17,239 bases of DNA from an uncultured Roseovarius sp. (GTDB lineage Bacteria > Pseudomonadota > Alphaproteobacteria > Rhodobacterales > Rhodobacteraceae), in contig CAKSUL010000040.1 of NCBI GenBank assembly GCA_934501475.1, forward strand, positions 1-17,239, written 5' to 3'. The translations under genes were made by a program, and so were the position numbers. This document shows positions 7,262-15,445 of this stretch, one piece after another. The notes under the pieces are model-generated. The model was not told the origin of the DNA, did not search any database, and saw nothing but the letters and a program-made list of their open reading frames with translations. The number at the start of each line of letters is the position of its first letter. Position 1 is the stretch's first letter.

Positions 7262-7400
7262 GGTGTTTGCCTCATGTCTCGCCTCTGACGGGCGCTGCTG
7301 GTATACTGGCACAAATGGCTTGCGTTGTGAATCCCCTTTCCCGACAAAGCGGAACCGGATTCGGAATGCCGTGGATTGCCCGCAAGAAGGAGTGCCGCCC

Positions 7401-9059
7401 ATGTCCCAGCCGCGCCTTGATCGCCGCGCCCGATCCGGTGCCCGCCGCGAGACCGACACGCATGAAGTGACCAATCAGCCCGAGAACCGCGCCGATCTGG
7501 ATCTGGACCTGTGGGCGAATGATCCGGCCCTGCGCGATCATGCCGGGGCGGCGCGCGCCGATGTCGCGCATCTGGCGGAATTCGGTGCCACGATGGGGCG
7601 GGCCGACATGCGTGCCGCCGGGCGCGCGGCCAATGCGCATCCCCCCGAGGCGGTGCTGTTTGATGCCGGGGGGCGGCGGCTGGACGAGGTGCGCTATCAT
7701 CCCGCCTATCATGACCTGATGCGCGCCGGGATCGGCGCGGGCTATGCGGCCCTGCCATGGGAAGGGGCGGCGGGCGGTCATGCCACCCATGCCGCCATGG
7801 TCTATGTCACCAGCCAGGTCGAGCCGGGCGTGTGCTGTCCGATGACGATGACTTATGCGGCGGTGCCGGCCCTGCGCGCGGACAAGGCGCTGTTTGACCG
7901 CTGGGTGCCGAAACTGACCTCACGCGTCTATGACGGGGCGGCGCGGGTGCTGGAACGCAAACCCGGCGCGACGCTGGGCATGGCGATGACCGAAAAGCAG
8001 GGTGGCTCGGATTTGCGGGGCGTCACGACGCGGGCGGTGCGCGATGGCGACGGCTATCGGCTGCGCGGGCACAAGTGGTTCTGCTCGGCGCCGATGTCGG
8101 ACGGGTTTCTGACGCTGGCGCAGGCGCCCGGCGGGCTGAGCTGTTTTGTGGTGCCGCGCTGGTGCGAGGGCGAGCGCAACGCGATCCTGATCCAGCGGCT
8201 GAAGGACAAGCTGGGCAATCGCGCCAATGCCTCGGCCGAGATCGAACTGGCCGATGCCCATGCCATGTTGCTGGGCCAGGAAGGCGCGGGCATCCGCACC
8301 ATCATCGAAATGGTGCATCACACCCGGCTGGATACGGCAATGGCCCCGGCGGGCCTGATGCGGGGGGCGCTGGATGCGGCGCGCTATTGGGTCGAGCGGC
8401 GCAGCGCCTTTGATGCGCGCCTGATCGATCAGCCGCTGATGCGCCGGGTGCTGGCCGATCTGGCGCTGGACTGGGAGGGCGCGCTGGCGCTGGGGATGCA
8501 TGTGGCGCAGGCCTTTGACGGGCGCGACGAGGGCAGCCGCGCCTATGCGCGCCTTGCGGTGGCGCTGGCCAAGTTTCTCAACAACAAGCTGTGCCCCGGT
8601 GTGGTCGGTGAGGCGATGGAGTGCCTGGGCGGCATGGGCTATATCGAGGAGACCGGGCTGCCGCTGCTGTATCGCGAGGCACCGCTGAACGGCATCTGGG
8701 AGGGGTCGGGCAACGTGATCTGCCTTGATATCCTGCGCGGCCTGCGCGCCATGCCCGAGGCGGGCGAGATGCTGAGTGCGGAACTGGGCCGCGCCACCGG
8801 GCAGGACCGGCGCTATGACGCGGCGCTGGGTGCGCATATGGCGCGGTTCCCGCAATTGCCCGACCCGGCGCTGGCGCGCTGGTATGGCGAAAGCCTGGCC
8901 ACGCTGCTGACCGCATCGGTGCTGATCCGGCAGGCCCCGGCAGCGGTGTCCGATGCCTATGTCGCCACGCGGCTGAGCGGCGCGCGCGGCCGGGTTGCGG
9001 GCGCGATTGGTGAGGTGGACACGCCGGCCCTGCTGGCGCGTCTGGGGCCCGCGTCGTGA
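7401..9059 (+). CDS. aidB: Acyl-CoA dehydrogenase, AidB subfamily
   Basis: This is a flavin-dependent acyl-CoA dehydrogenase-fold protein (552 residues; E. coli AidB is 541). AidB-specific signatures are clear: THEVTNQP (20-27), NAHPPEAVLFDAGGRRLDEV (78-97), MTEKQGGSDLRGVTTRA (196-212), GHKWFCSAPMSD (223-234), LAQAPGGLSCFVVPR (239-253), RLKDKLGNRANAS (266-278), EAMECLGGMGYIEET (404-418) and IWEGSGN (432-438). E. coli AidB is induced by alkylation stress, binds DNA and has weak isovaleryl-CoA dehydrogenase activity; many alphaproteobacterial relatives may serve in acyl-CoA metabolism instead. The start is supported by AAGGAG eight bases upstream. The first ~19 residues (many Arg) are an extension relative to E. 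coli. It stands alone, divergent from ftsB and convergent with fba. Confidence 0.92.
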   Translation: MSQPRLDRRARSGARRETDTHEVTNQPENRADLDLDLWANDPALRDHAGAARADVAHLAEFGATMGRADMRAAGRAANAHPPEAVLFDAGGRRLDEVRYHPAYHDLMRAGIGAGYAALPWEGAAGGHATHAAMVYVTSQVEPGVCCPMTMTYAAVPALRADKALFDRWVPKLTSRVYDGAARVLERKPGATLGMAMTEKQGGSDLRGVTTRAVRDGDGYRLRGHKWFCSAPMSDGFLTLAQAPGGLSCFVVPRWCEGERNAILIQRLKDKLGNRANASAEIELADAHAMLLGQEGAGIRTIIEMVHHTRLDTAMAPAGLMRGALDAARYWVERRSAFDARLIDQPLMRRVLADLALDWEGALALGMHVAQAFDGRDEGSRAYARLAVALAKFLNNKLCPGVVGEAMECLGGMGYIEETGLPLLYREAPLNGIWEGSGNVICLDILRGLRAMPEAGEMLSAELGRATGQDRRYDAALGAHMARFPQLPDPALARWYGESLATLLTASVLIRQAPAAVSDAYVATRLSGARGRVAGAIGEVDTPALLARLGPAS

Positions 9060-9084
9060 TTTGAGTATTTTGACAAAGAAGAAG
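9060..9084. repeat. AT-rich motif directly after aidB, resembling a Rhodobacteraceae dispersed 3' motif
   Basis: Directly after the aidB stop comes TTTGAGTATTTTGACAAAG followed by AAGAAG, a sharp AT-rich break in GC-rich sequence. From memory, similar 'TTTGAGTATTT…AAGAAG' strings recur downstream of genes in Rhodobacteraceae genomes. It has no evident hairpin. Only one copy is visible in this window, so its status as a repeat rests on recall, not on this sequence. Confidence 0.35.
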
Positions 9085-9143
9085 GCGGGCGAGTCGCGTT
9101 CAACCCGTGGCGGGGCCTGTGTGCGAAACGCCCGGAACGTGGG

Positions 9144-10037
9144 TCAGCCGGCCACCGAGGCGGCGTGAATCGAGTCGATCGTGCTGGCGATCTGCGCGTT
9201 GAAGGCCGCGTCTGATTGATCGGCGCTGAGACCTTCGGTGAGGGCGCGCGAGAAACTGGCGATGACGCCGCTGTTGCGTGACAGGCGCGCGTTGGCCTCA
9301 TCGCGCGAATAGCCGCCCGACAGGGCGACGACGCGCATGACGGCGGGGTGATCGACCAGCGGCTTGTAGTGATTGGCGGTTTCGGGCAGGGTCAGTTTCA
9401 GCATCACCTGGGTGTCGGCGGGCAGCGCGTCGAGATGTTTCGTCAACTCTTCCAGCAGGAGCTTTTCGGCCTCGGCCTTGTCCGTGATCGAGATCGTCAC
9501 TTCGGGTTCGATGATCGGGATCAGGTCGTGGGCGAGGATGGTCCTGGCGATCTCGAATTGCTGCGCGACGTTGGCCGCGATCCCCGTGGGCGAGGCGGCG
9601 TCGATCACCGAGCGCATTTTGGTGCCGAAGATCCCGGCGGCATTGGCGCGTTCGAGCAGGGCGGGCAGGTCGGGCATCGGTTTCATCAGGCGCACGCCGT
9701 CGGCGATATCCTCAAGCCCCTTGTCCACCTTCAGAAACGGCACCACGCGGCGGTCCTGCCACAGATAGGTGGCCGAGGGTTTGCCGTCGATCATCCGGTC
9801 CATCGTCATCTCGAACAGGATCGCGCCCAGCACGCGATCCCCGGTGAAGGCCGGGCTTTGGGCGATGCGGGCGCGCATCTGGTGGATCAGGTCGAACATC
9901 TCGGACTCGGAACCGTAGGCATCCTTGCCGACGCCATAAAGCGCCAGCGCCTTGGGGGTCGAGCCGCCGCTTTGATCCAGGGCGGCGATGAAGCCGCTGC
10001 CGCTGCGAATTTGTTCTGCCTGTTGCTGATCGACCAT
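9144..10037 (-). CDS. fba: Fructose-bisphosphate aldolase, class I
   Basis: This cytosolic enzyme reversibly cleaves fructose 1,6-bisphosphate to glyceraldehyde 3-phosphate and dihydroxyacetone phosphate. At 297 residues it fits the bacterial class I group. Visible motifs are FIAALDQSGGSTPKAL (16-31), FLKVDKG (101-107), IIEPEV (175-180), a lysine in VMLKLTLP (K214) positioned as the likely Schiff-base residue, and the phosphate-binding-like ALSGGYSRDEA (238-248). No class II zinc-histidine motifs are present. The ATG at 10037 follows a G-rich stretch (GGGACACGGGAC) in place of a strong Shine-Dalgarno. It is downstream of the cysteine-synthase-like gene on the same strand, but a promoter candidate in the gap suggests its own transcription start. 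Confidence 0.95.
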   Translation of the reverse strand: MVDQQQAEQIRSGSGFIAALDQSGGSTPKALALYGVGKDAYGSESEMFDLIHQMRARIAQSPAFTGDRVLGAILFEMTMDRMIDGKPSATYLWQDRRVVPFLKVDKGLEDIADGVRLMKPMPDLPALLERANAAGIFGTKMRSVIDAASPTGIAANVAQQFEIARTILAHDLIPIIEPEVTISITDKAEAEKLLLEELTKHLDALPADTQVMLKLTLPETANHYKPLVDHPAVMRVVALSGGYSRDEANARLSRNSGVIASFSRALTEGLSADQSDAAFNAQIASTIDSIHAASVAG

Positions 10038-10091
10038 GTCCCGTGTCCCCGCCCAAGTGTTGACTCGCGGCGCTGTGCCGCCTTTGTCCTG

Positions 10092-10120
10092 CTCATAAGC
10101 GAGGGGCGGCGCGGTTGCAA
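10092..10120 (-). promoter_or_regulatory. Candidate sigma-70 promoter for fba
   Basis: Read on the minus strand, TTGCAA (10120-10115) and TATGAG (10097-10092) are separated by exactly 17 bases; each matches the -35/-10 consensus at four of six positions. It lies 55 bases before the fba start, in the 115-base gap after the upstream gene. This was found by eye only. Confidence 0.4.
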
Positions 10121-10152
10121 TTATGGTCGCGCTAACGGCCCGGCGCAGCGCG

Positions 10153-11193
10153 CTACAGCCAGCGGTTGAGCGCCGTCAGCCAGGGCTGGGTGTCACCGAT
10201 GCAGCGCGCGACCCATTCGGCGTTGTAATAGGTATCGAGATAGCGCTCGCCGCTGTCGCACATCAGCGACACGATAGATCCGCTCTGCCCGGCCTCCTGC
10301 ATGTCGCGCGCCACCTGCATGGCGCCCCACAGGTTGGTGCCGGTCGAGGGGCCGGCCTTGCGTCCGATCAGCGTCTCGAGCCATTGCATCGCGGCGATGC
10401 TGGCCGCGTCGGGCACCTGCATCATCGCGTCGATCACATCGGGCTGAAAGGATTTCTCGACCCGGGGGCGGCCGATGCCTTCGATCCGGCTGGAACAATC
10501 GGCGCTGAGCGTCGGGTCGCGCTGCATGTAGCTGTCGTAGAACACCGAATGTTCGGGATCGACCACCACCAGCCGCGTGTCATGGCCCTTGTAGCGGATG
10601 AAACGCCCCAGCGTCGCCGAGGTGCCGCCGGTGCCTGCGCTCATCACGATGGTGTGGGGGATCGGGTGCGGCTCCTTCAGCATCTGGTGAAAGGTGCTTT
10701 CGGCGATGTTGTTGTTGCCGCGCCAGTCGGTGGCGCGTTCGGCATAGAGGAACTGATCCATGAAATAGCCGCCCGTTTCCTGCGCCAGCCGCGTGGCGGC
10801 GTCATGCATCTGCGGGGCGCTGTCGACGAAATGGCATTTGCCGCCATAAAAGGTGATCTTGTCGATCTTGCTCTGGGCGGTGCTGCGCGGCATCACGGCA
10901 AAGAACGGCAGGTTCAGCATCTGGGCGAAATAGGCCTCGGAGACGGCGGTGCTGCCTGAGGAGGCCTCGATGATCGCGGTGGTCCGGTCCAGTTTGCCGT
11001 TGCACAGCGCATAGAGGAAAAGCGAGCGCGCAAGCCGGTGTTTGAGGCTGCCGGTGGGATGGGTGCTTTCGTCCTTGAGGTAGATGTCGATGCCGCTGAG
11101 GCGCGGGATCTCGAGTTTGAACAGATGCGTGTCGGCCGAGCGCTGCACGTCGGCCTCGATCCGGCGGATTGCCTGTGTCACCCAGTCGCGCAT
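10153..11193 (-). CDS. PLP-dependent cysteine synthase-family protein, Cds1-like (probable L-cysteine desulfhydrase)
   Basis: This is a fold-type II PLP enzyme of the cysteine synthase/CBS family (346 residues). The PLP lysine is K51 in HPTGSLKHR (45-53); SSGST (78-82) is the substrate loop, [10 protein letters not shown] (185-194) the phosphate-binding glycine loop, and GPSTGTN (281-287) and [13 protein letters not shown] (312-324) complete the site. The N-terminus (MRDWVTQAI…SADTHL…DIYLKDEST) and [20 protein letters not shown] segment (151-165) match the Cds1 subgroup, known in mycobacteria as an L-cysteine desulfhydrase, rather than CysK/CysM. Sulfide release from cysteine is therefore the likelier activity, but cysteine synthesis is not excluded. 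Start ATG at 11193 has AAGGA eight bases upstream; a longer open frame to 11331 runs into pgk. It sits between pgk and fba on the same strand. Confidence 0.88.
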   Translation of the reverse strand: MRDWVTQAIRRIEADVQRSADTHLFKLEIPRLSGIDIYLKDESTHPTGSLKHRLARSLFLYALCNGKLDRTTAIIEASSGSTAVSEAYFAQMLNLPFFAVMPRSTAQSKIDKITFYGGKCHFVDSAPQMHDAATRLAQETGGYFMDQFLYAERATDWRGNNNIAESTFHQMLKEPHPIPHTIVMSAGTGGTSATLGRFIRYKGHDTRLVVVDPEHSVFYDSYMQRDPTLSADCSSRIEGIGRPRVEKSFQPDVIDAMMQVPDAASIAAMQWLETLIGRKAGPSTGTNLWGAMQVARDMQEAGQSGSIVSLMCDSGERYLDTYYNAEWVARCIGDTQPWLTALNRWL

Positions 11194-11252
11194 CTTGATC
11201 GTCCTTTCATCCGGTGTGGCACCGGGCGGGGCGGCGGCAGGGCGCGGGCAGG

Positions 11253-11282
11253 CCGGTCCGCACCGGTCCGCACTGGCCCGCC
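11253..11282. repeat. Three-copy 10-bp tandem repeat abutting the pgk stop codon
   Basis: CCGGTCCGCA occurs twice back to back (11253-11262, 11263-11272), followed by a degenerate third unit CTGGCCCGCC (11273-11282) that ends exactly where the pgk stop codon begins. It lies in the 89-base gap between pgk and the cysteine-synthase-like gene. It may be a replication-slippage product; no function is evident. Confidence 0.6.
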
Positions 11283-12467
11283 TCAGTGCTTGAGAGCCGC
11301 CACGCCCGGCAGGTCCTTGCCTTCCATCCATTCCAGAAATGCGCCGCCAGCGGTAGAGATATAAGTGAAATCCTGCGCCGCGCCCGCCAGATTGAGCGCG
11401 GCGATCGTATCGCCGCCACCGGCGACGGAAATCAGCCTGCCTTCGCGGCTGAGGCGGGCGGCAAGCCGGGCGGCGGCGTTGGTGGCGGCATCGAATGGCT
11501 CGATCTCGAATGCGCCGAGAGGGCCGTTCCAGATCAGGGTGCGCGCCTTTTCGAACACCTGCGCGATGCGGGCCACGCTTTGCGGGCCGGCATCCAGGAT
11601 CATCGCGTCCTCGGGGCAGAGATGCACGGCCAGCACCTCATGCGGGGTGTTGGCGGCGAAGGCGCGCGCCACGACGATGTCGGCGGGCAGGATGATCTCG
11701 CATCCGGCACTGGCTGCGCGGGCCATGATCTGACGCGCGGTCGGGCCCATGTCATGTTCGCACAGCGACTTGCCCACATGCAGGCCCTGCGCGGCCAGGA
11801 AGGTGTTGGCCATGCCGCCGCCGATCACCAGGTAATCGACCTGTTCGGCCAGGTTGCCCAGCAGATCCAGCTTGGTCGAGACCTTGGCCCCGCCGACCAC
11901 CGCGACCAGCGGGCGTTTGGGCGCGCTCAGCGCCGCCTCGAGCGCGGTCAGTTCCGCCTGCATCAGGCGCCCCGCGCAGGACGGCAGATGCGCCGCGATG
12001 CCGGTTGTGCTGGCATGGGCGCGGTGGGCGGCGGAAAACGCATCGTTGCAATAGATGTCGCCAAGGCGGGCCAGACGGGCGGCAAAGGCGGGATCATTGG
12101 TTTCCTCGCCGGGATAAAATCGGATATTCTCGAGCAGCAGCACATCGGCATCCTGCGCCTCCTGGGTGAGGTCCTCGGCACCCTCGAGTGTCTCGATCAG
12201 GCTGACCGAGCGGCCAAGCGCGGCCTTGAGTGCCGGCAGGATGACGCGCAGCGACATGTCCAGCACGACCTTGCCCTTGGGGCGGCCGAAATGGGCGATC
12301 AGCATCGGCTTGCCGCCGCGCGCCAGGATGTCGTTGATCGTGGGCACGATCCGTTCAATCCGTGTGGCGTCGGTGACATGGCCATTTTCGACCGGCACGT
12401 TGATATCGACGCGGGTCAGCACGCGCTTGCCCGCAAGGTCCATGTCATCAAGGGTTGCCCAGCTCAT
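11283..12467 (-). CDS. pgk: Phosphoglycerate kinase
   Basis: This cytosolic glycolytic enzyme transfers phosphate between 1,3-bisphosphoglycerate and ADP. It has 394 residues, the usual length, with every expected motif: RVDINVP (19-25), HFGRPKG (59-65), NIRFYPGEE (114-122), [14 protein letters not shown] (140-153), GGAKVSTK (192-199), NGPLGAFE (314-321), GGGDT (350-354) and [13 protein letters not shown] (371-383). The ATG at 12467 follows AAAGGGG on the same strand. It is divergent from the cyclophilin operon across a 197-base gap and leads the minus-strand series toward the cysteine-synthase-like gene and fba. It appears intact and vertically inherited. Confidence 0.97.
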   Translation of the reverse strand: MSWATLDDMDLAGKRVLTRVDINVPVENGHVTDATRIERIVPTINDILARGGKPMLIAHFGRPKGKVVLDMSLRVILPALKAALGRSVSLIETLEGAEDLTQEAQDADVLLLENIRFYPGEETNDPAFAARLARLGDIYCNDAFSAAHRAHASTTGIAAHLPSCAGRLMQAELTALEAALSAPKRPLVAVVGGAKVSTKLDLLGNLAEQVDYLVIGGGMANTFLAAQGLHVGKSLCEHDMGPTARQIMARAASAGCEIILPADIVVARAFAANTPHEVLAVHLCPEDAMILDAGPQSVARIAQVFEKARTLIWNGPLGAFEIEPFDAATNAAARLAARLSREGRLISVAGGGDTIAALNLAGAAQDFTYISTAGGAFLEWMEGKDLPGVAALKH

Positions 12468-12550
12468 TCAATACCCCTTTGTGGCGCAAATTCGTGGCGA
12501 AAATCGCACCTGTCATGGCGTGAACATTGCGGGGCGTCAACCTCAACCGC

Positions 12551-12579
12551 TTGGCAATCGCGCGCGCAGCCCTCATATG
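12551..12579 (+). promoter_or_regulatory. Weak candidate promoter for the cyclophilin operon in the pgk/ppi divergent gap
   Basis: TTGGCA (12551-12556) and CATATG (12574-12579) are separated by 17 bases, about 85 bases before the first cyclophilin gene. The -10 match is poor (three of six). No other clear signal was seen in the 197-base divergent gap (12468-12664). Confidence 0.28.
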
Positions 12580-12664
12580 GGGAAAAGCGTTCGGGCAGGT
12601 TCCGGTTTCGGGGCCTGATCGAACCTGCAAGTCTATCGCGACCGATTGAAAGAAGGAGCGCCCG

Positions 12665-13171
12665 ATGGCCGAGATCAAAGACCCCGAAAACACCATCCTG
12701 ATGGAGCTGAAAGACGGCACCGTCGCAATTGAGCTGCTGCCCGACGTGGCCCCCGGCCATTGCGAGCGGATCAAGGAACTGGCCCGCGCCGGGCATTATG
12801 ACAACGTCGCCTTTCACCGGGTGATCGACGGGTTCATGGCCCAGACCGGCGATGTGCAGAACGCCAACATGGAAAAGGACTATAACCCGCGCATGGCCGG
12901 CACCGGTGGCAGCGACCTGCCTGACCTCAAGGCCGAGTTCAGCAAGATCCCCCATGACCGGGGCACATTGGGCGCGGCGCGCAGCCAGAACCCCAACAGC
13001 GCCAACAGCCAGTTCTTCATCAATTTCAAGGACAACCATTTCCTGAATGGCCAATATACCGTCTATGGCCGGGTGATTCAGGGCATGGAGCATGTGGATG
13101 CCATCGCCAAGGGCGAGCCGCCGGCAAATCCCGACCGCATGATCAGCGTCAAGGTGGCCTCAGATGCGTAA
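12665..13171 (+). CDS. ppiB: Peptidyl-prolyl cis-trans isomerase, cytoplasmic cyclophilin (PpiB type)
   Basis: This cyclophilin of 168 residues has no signal peptide, so it acts in the cytosol and isomerises proline peptide bonds during folding. The catalytic region FHRVIDGFMAQTGD (50-63) carries the active Arg and the Gln of the GFMxQ motif; GAARSQNPNSANSQFFI (103-119) carries the second half of the site; YTVYGRVIQGMEHVD (131-145) is the usual closing strand. The start follows GAAGGAG. The gene overlaps the next, exported cyclophilin gene by eight bases. A 55-base stretch (12805-12859) is identical to the neighbour. Confidence 0.95.
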   Translation: MAEIKDPENTILMELKDGTVAIELLPDVAPGHCERIKELARAGHYDNVAFHRVIDGFMAQTGDVQNANMEKDYNPRMAGTGGSDLPDLKAEFSKIPHDRGTLGAARSQNPNSANSQFFINFKDNHFLNGQYTVYGRVIQGMEHVDAIAKGEPPANPDRMISVKVASDA

Positions 13172-13721
13172 ATGTGTGATTCTGGGCGGCGCACTGGCGC
13201 TGATGGCGGCCCCCGCGCTGGCCACGGGGCTGAAGATCGACGTTGCCGGTGAGGCCAATGGCACGATCACCATCGACCTCTATGAGGACATCGCCCCCAA
13301 CCATGTCGAGCAGATCACGACGCTCGCGGGTGAAGGGGCCTATGACGGCGTCGCCTTTCACCGGGTGATCGACGGGTTCATGGCCCAGACCGGCGATGTG
13401 CAGTTCGGCAAGCTGGATGGCGGCAATATGGCGCGCGCCGGTCAGGGCGGTTCCGATCGCCCCGATCTGAAACAGGAGTTCTCGAAAGAGCCGTTCGAGC
13501 GCGGCATCGTCGGCATGGCGCGTTCGCAGGATCCTGACAGCGCCAACAGCCAGTTCTTCATCATGTTCGATTCGGCCCCCAACCTGAATTTTCAGTATAC
13601 CGTCGTGGGCAAGGTCACCGACGGCATGGATGTGGTGGACGCCATCAAGCGCGGCACCGGGCCCAATGGCGCGGTGGTGGGACAGCCGGACGTGATGTCA
13701 TCGGTCAAGGTGATTGACTGA
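13164..13721 (+). CDS. Peptidyl-prolyl cis-trans isomerase, exported cyclophilin
   Basis: This second cyclophilin (185 residues) has an N-terminal signal peptide (MRKCVILGGALALMAAPALA, cleavage likely after residue 20) and so is periplasmic. Active-site segments are FHRVIDGFMAQTGD (65-78), GMARSQDPDSANSQFFI (117-133) and FQYTVVGKVTDGMDVVDA (143-160). The ATG at 13164 overlaps the preceding gene's end by eight bases, so it is probably translationally coupled and was formed by tandem duplication plus gain or loss of a signal peptide. The last eight bases overlap the TTG start of the downstream DUF4336 gene. It is longer than the cytoplasmic copy by the signal peptide and a short extra segment near its C-terminus (GTGPNGAVVGQPD). 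Confidence 0.94.
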   Translation: MRKCVILGGALALMAAPALATGLKIDVAGEANGTITIDLYEDIAPNHVEQITTLAGEGAYDGVAFHRVIDGFMAQTGDVQFGKLDGGNMARAGQGGSDRPDLKQEFSKEPFERGIVGMARSQDPDSANSQFFIMFDSAPNLNFQYTVVGKVTDGMDVVDAIKRGTGPNGAVVGQPDVMSSVKVID

Positions 13722-14511
13722 GCGTTGCCGCAACACCGGCTATGAGCCGCTGAACACGCCCAAACCGGTGGCCCGCGACATCTGGGTCATCGACGGGCCT
13801 GCGCAGCGGTTCTATGGCCTGCCGTTTTCCACCCGCGCCACTGTCGTGCGGCTGGAAAACGGCGACCTCTGGGTGCATTCTCCCACGGCGCTGGTGGATG
13901 CCCTGCGCGACGATCTTGCCGCATTGGGGCCGGTGCGCCACCTGGTTGCCCCGAACTGGATCCACTACGCCCATATCGCCGATTGGCAGGCCACATGGCC
14001 GGATGCCATCGCCTGGGCCGCGCCCGGCGTTGTGGCGCGCGCGGCCAAACATGGGCTGATGCTGCGGTTTGACCATGACCTCGGATCCGAGGGCGAAGCG
14101 CCTTGGCGGGGCCAGTTGGATCAGATGATCGTCGAGGGCAGCAAGCTGCACCGCGAGGTGGTATTTCATCACCGCGCCTCGCGCACGCTGATCCTGACCG
14201 ACCTGATCGAGAATTTCGAGACCTCGAAACTGCCGGTATGGATGCGCCCGCTGATCTGGCTTGCCGGTATCGACGACCCTGACGGCAAGATGCCGCCCGA
14301 CATGCGGCTGAGCTTTGGCAAGGGTGAGACGCTGGCCGATGCGGTTGACAGGATGATCGCATGGGGGCCTGAGCGGCTGATCCTGGCGCATGGCCGCTGG
14401 TATCACCGTGGCGCGGTCCAGGAGCTTGAGCGCGCGTTCCGCAAGCTGCTGCACAAGCGGCGCTGGAACACGGTGCTGGAAAAGATCGACCGCGACCGCG
14501 ACCGCGGTTGA
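13714..14511 (+). CDS. DUF4336-domain protein (degenerate metallo-beta-lactamase-like)
   Basis: This conserved protein of 265 residues is recognised as DUF4336: 'IWVIDGPAQRFYGLPFSTRA' (23-42), 'LVAPNWIHYAHIADWQATWP' (77-96), 'LILTDLIENF' (159-168) and 'LILAHGRWYHRGAVQELE' (222-239). These positions parallel the metal-ligand segments of metallo-beta-lactamase-fold proteins, but the canonical HxHxDH is degenerate, so hydrolase activity is doubtful. The proposed TTG start at 13714 overlaps the exported cyclophilin stop by eight bases and has AAGG/GGTGA just upstream; no better ATG or GTG keeps the conserved N-terminus. The C-terminus is basic with a DRDRDRG tail encoded by a short CGCGAC repeat. 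Co-translation with two cyclophilins suggests a linked role but none is established. Confidence 0.82.
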   Translation: MTERCRNTGYEPLNTPKPVARDIWVIDGPAQRFYGLPFSTRATVVRLENGDLWVHSPTALVDALRDDLAALGPVRHLVAPNWIHYAHIADWQATWPDAIAWAAPGVVARAAKHGLMLRFDHDLGSEGEAPWRGQLDQMIVEGSKLHREVVFHHRASRTLILTDLIENFETSKLPVWMRPLIWLAGIDDPDGKMPPDMRLSFGKGETLADAVDRMIAWGPERLILAHGRWYHRGAVQELERAFRKLLHKRRWNTVLEKIDRDRDRG

Positions 14512-14526
14512 GCCAGCGCCAGGATA

Positions 14527-15426
14527 TCAGCCGGGCAGCACGCTCTGGCTCAGTTCGTTGCGGATGCGGGCGCGGAATTTGGAGGCGCTGATGCCCAATG
14601 GCTGATCGCGCGAGGTGATCAGCGCGAATTCATGGATCACGCGCGGCGCAAACGGGCGCCAGATCACGCCATCCGACAGCGCCGCCTTGCCGTTGATCGG
14701 ATCGATCAGCGAAACACTGTCCCCCGCCGCCACCATGTTGCGCGCCACCGCGTAATAATATCCCGATGCGGTGTGGGTCAGCGGGATTTCCGCCTCGGAC
14801 ATCAGCCGCTCCAGTTGGCGGTCGACACTGTGGTCGCCGGTCACGGCAATGACGCTGCGCCCGCGCAGGGATCTGGGGGTGACGACATCGCGCGCGGCCA
14901 GCGGATGATCCGCGCGCATGATGCAGACGCATTCCATCTGAAACAGTTCGGCCTTCAGCCCCGCCACCGGCACCGGCGTGTCGATCACGCCGATGTCGAT
15001 CTGCCGGCTGCCGACCCACGAGGCGATCTGACGTGACGAATGCACCCGCATTTCCACATGGGTGTCGGGGTGATCCAGCTGGAACCCGGCAATCACGCGC
15101 GGCAGGAAATTGATCGCCAGCGTGCCATTGGTCGCCACGCTGATTCCGCCGGTGGTGCCGGTGCGGATCGCGTCGGCGCGCTGTTCGATACGCACCAGCG
15201 CGCCCAGCCCCAGAGAAATGTCCTCATGCAGCAGGATCGCCTCGCGGGTGGGGGCGAAAAAGCCGCGGCTGCGGTGAAACAGGCGGAACCCCATCACATC
15301 CTCAAGATTGCCAAGCGCGATGCTGACCGCGGGCTGGGTCAGGTTCAGACGCTGCGCCGCCCGCGAGACGGAACCGGCGTCAAACAGCGCGTTGAACACT
15401 TCCAGATGCCGGATCTTGATGCGCAT
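14527..15426 (-). CDS. LysR-family transcriptional regulator
   Basis: This DNA-binding regulator has 299 residues. The N-terminal winged HTH spans about 6-63, with SVSRAAQRLNLTQPAVSIAL (19-38) as the helix-turn-helix and 'GFRLFHRSRGFFAPTREA' as the wing. The effector-binding periplasmic-protein-like domain runs from about 92 to 295 ('GGISVATNGTLAINFLPRVI', 'IDIGVIDTPV', 'YYYAVARNMVAAGDSVSLID'). The pattern resembles the NocR/OccR and amino-acid-catabolism group, but ligand assignment is uncertain. It is transcribed divergently from the FAD oxidase across a 157-base AT-rich region, the usual LysR arrangement for activating the neighbour and repressing itself. Its stop faces the DUF4336 gene 15 bases away. 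Confidence 0.93.
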   Translation of the reverse strand: MRIKIRHLEVFNALFDAGSVSRAAQRLNLTQPAVSIALGNLEDVMGFRLFHRSRGFFAPTREAILLHEDISLGLGALVRIEQRADAIRTGTTGGISVATNGTLAINFLPRVIAGFQLDHPDTHVEMRVHSSRQIASWVGSRQIDIGVIDTPVPVAGLKAELFQMECVCIMRADHPLAARDVVTPRSLRGRSVIAVTGDHSVDRQLERLMSEAEIPLTHTASGYYYAVARNMVAAGDSVSLIDPINGKAALSDGVIWRPFAPRVIHEFALITSRDQPLGISASKFRARIRNELSQSVLPG

Positions 15427-15445
15427 GGGGTCGGGCTCCGGGATT

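Noticed and set aside
7262..7400. Promoter in the ftsB/aidB divergent gap
   Set aside because: A TATACC-like -10 for ftsB is present on the minus strand, but no -35 at acceptable spacing, and nothing convincing was seen for aidB.
11214..12701. 495-codon plus-strand open frame opposite pgk
   Set aside because: pgk on the minus strand has every signature motif; this frame is a composition-driven shadow.
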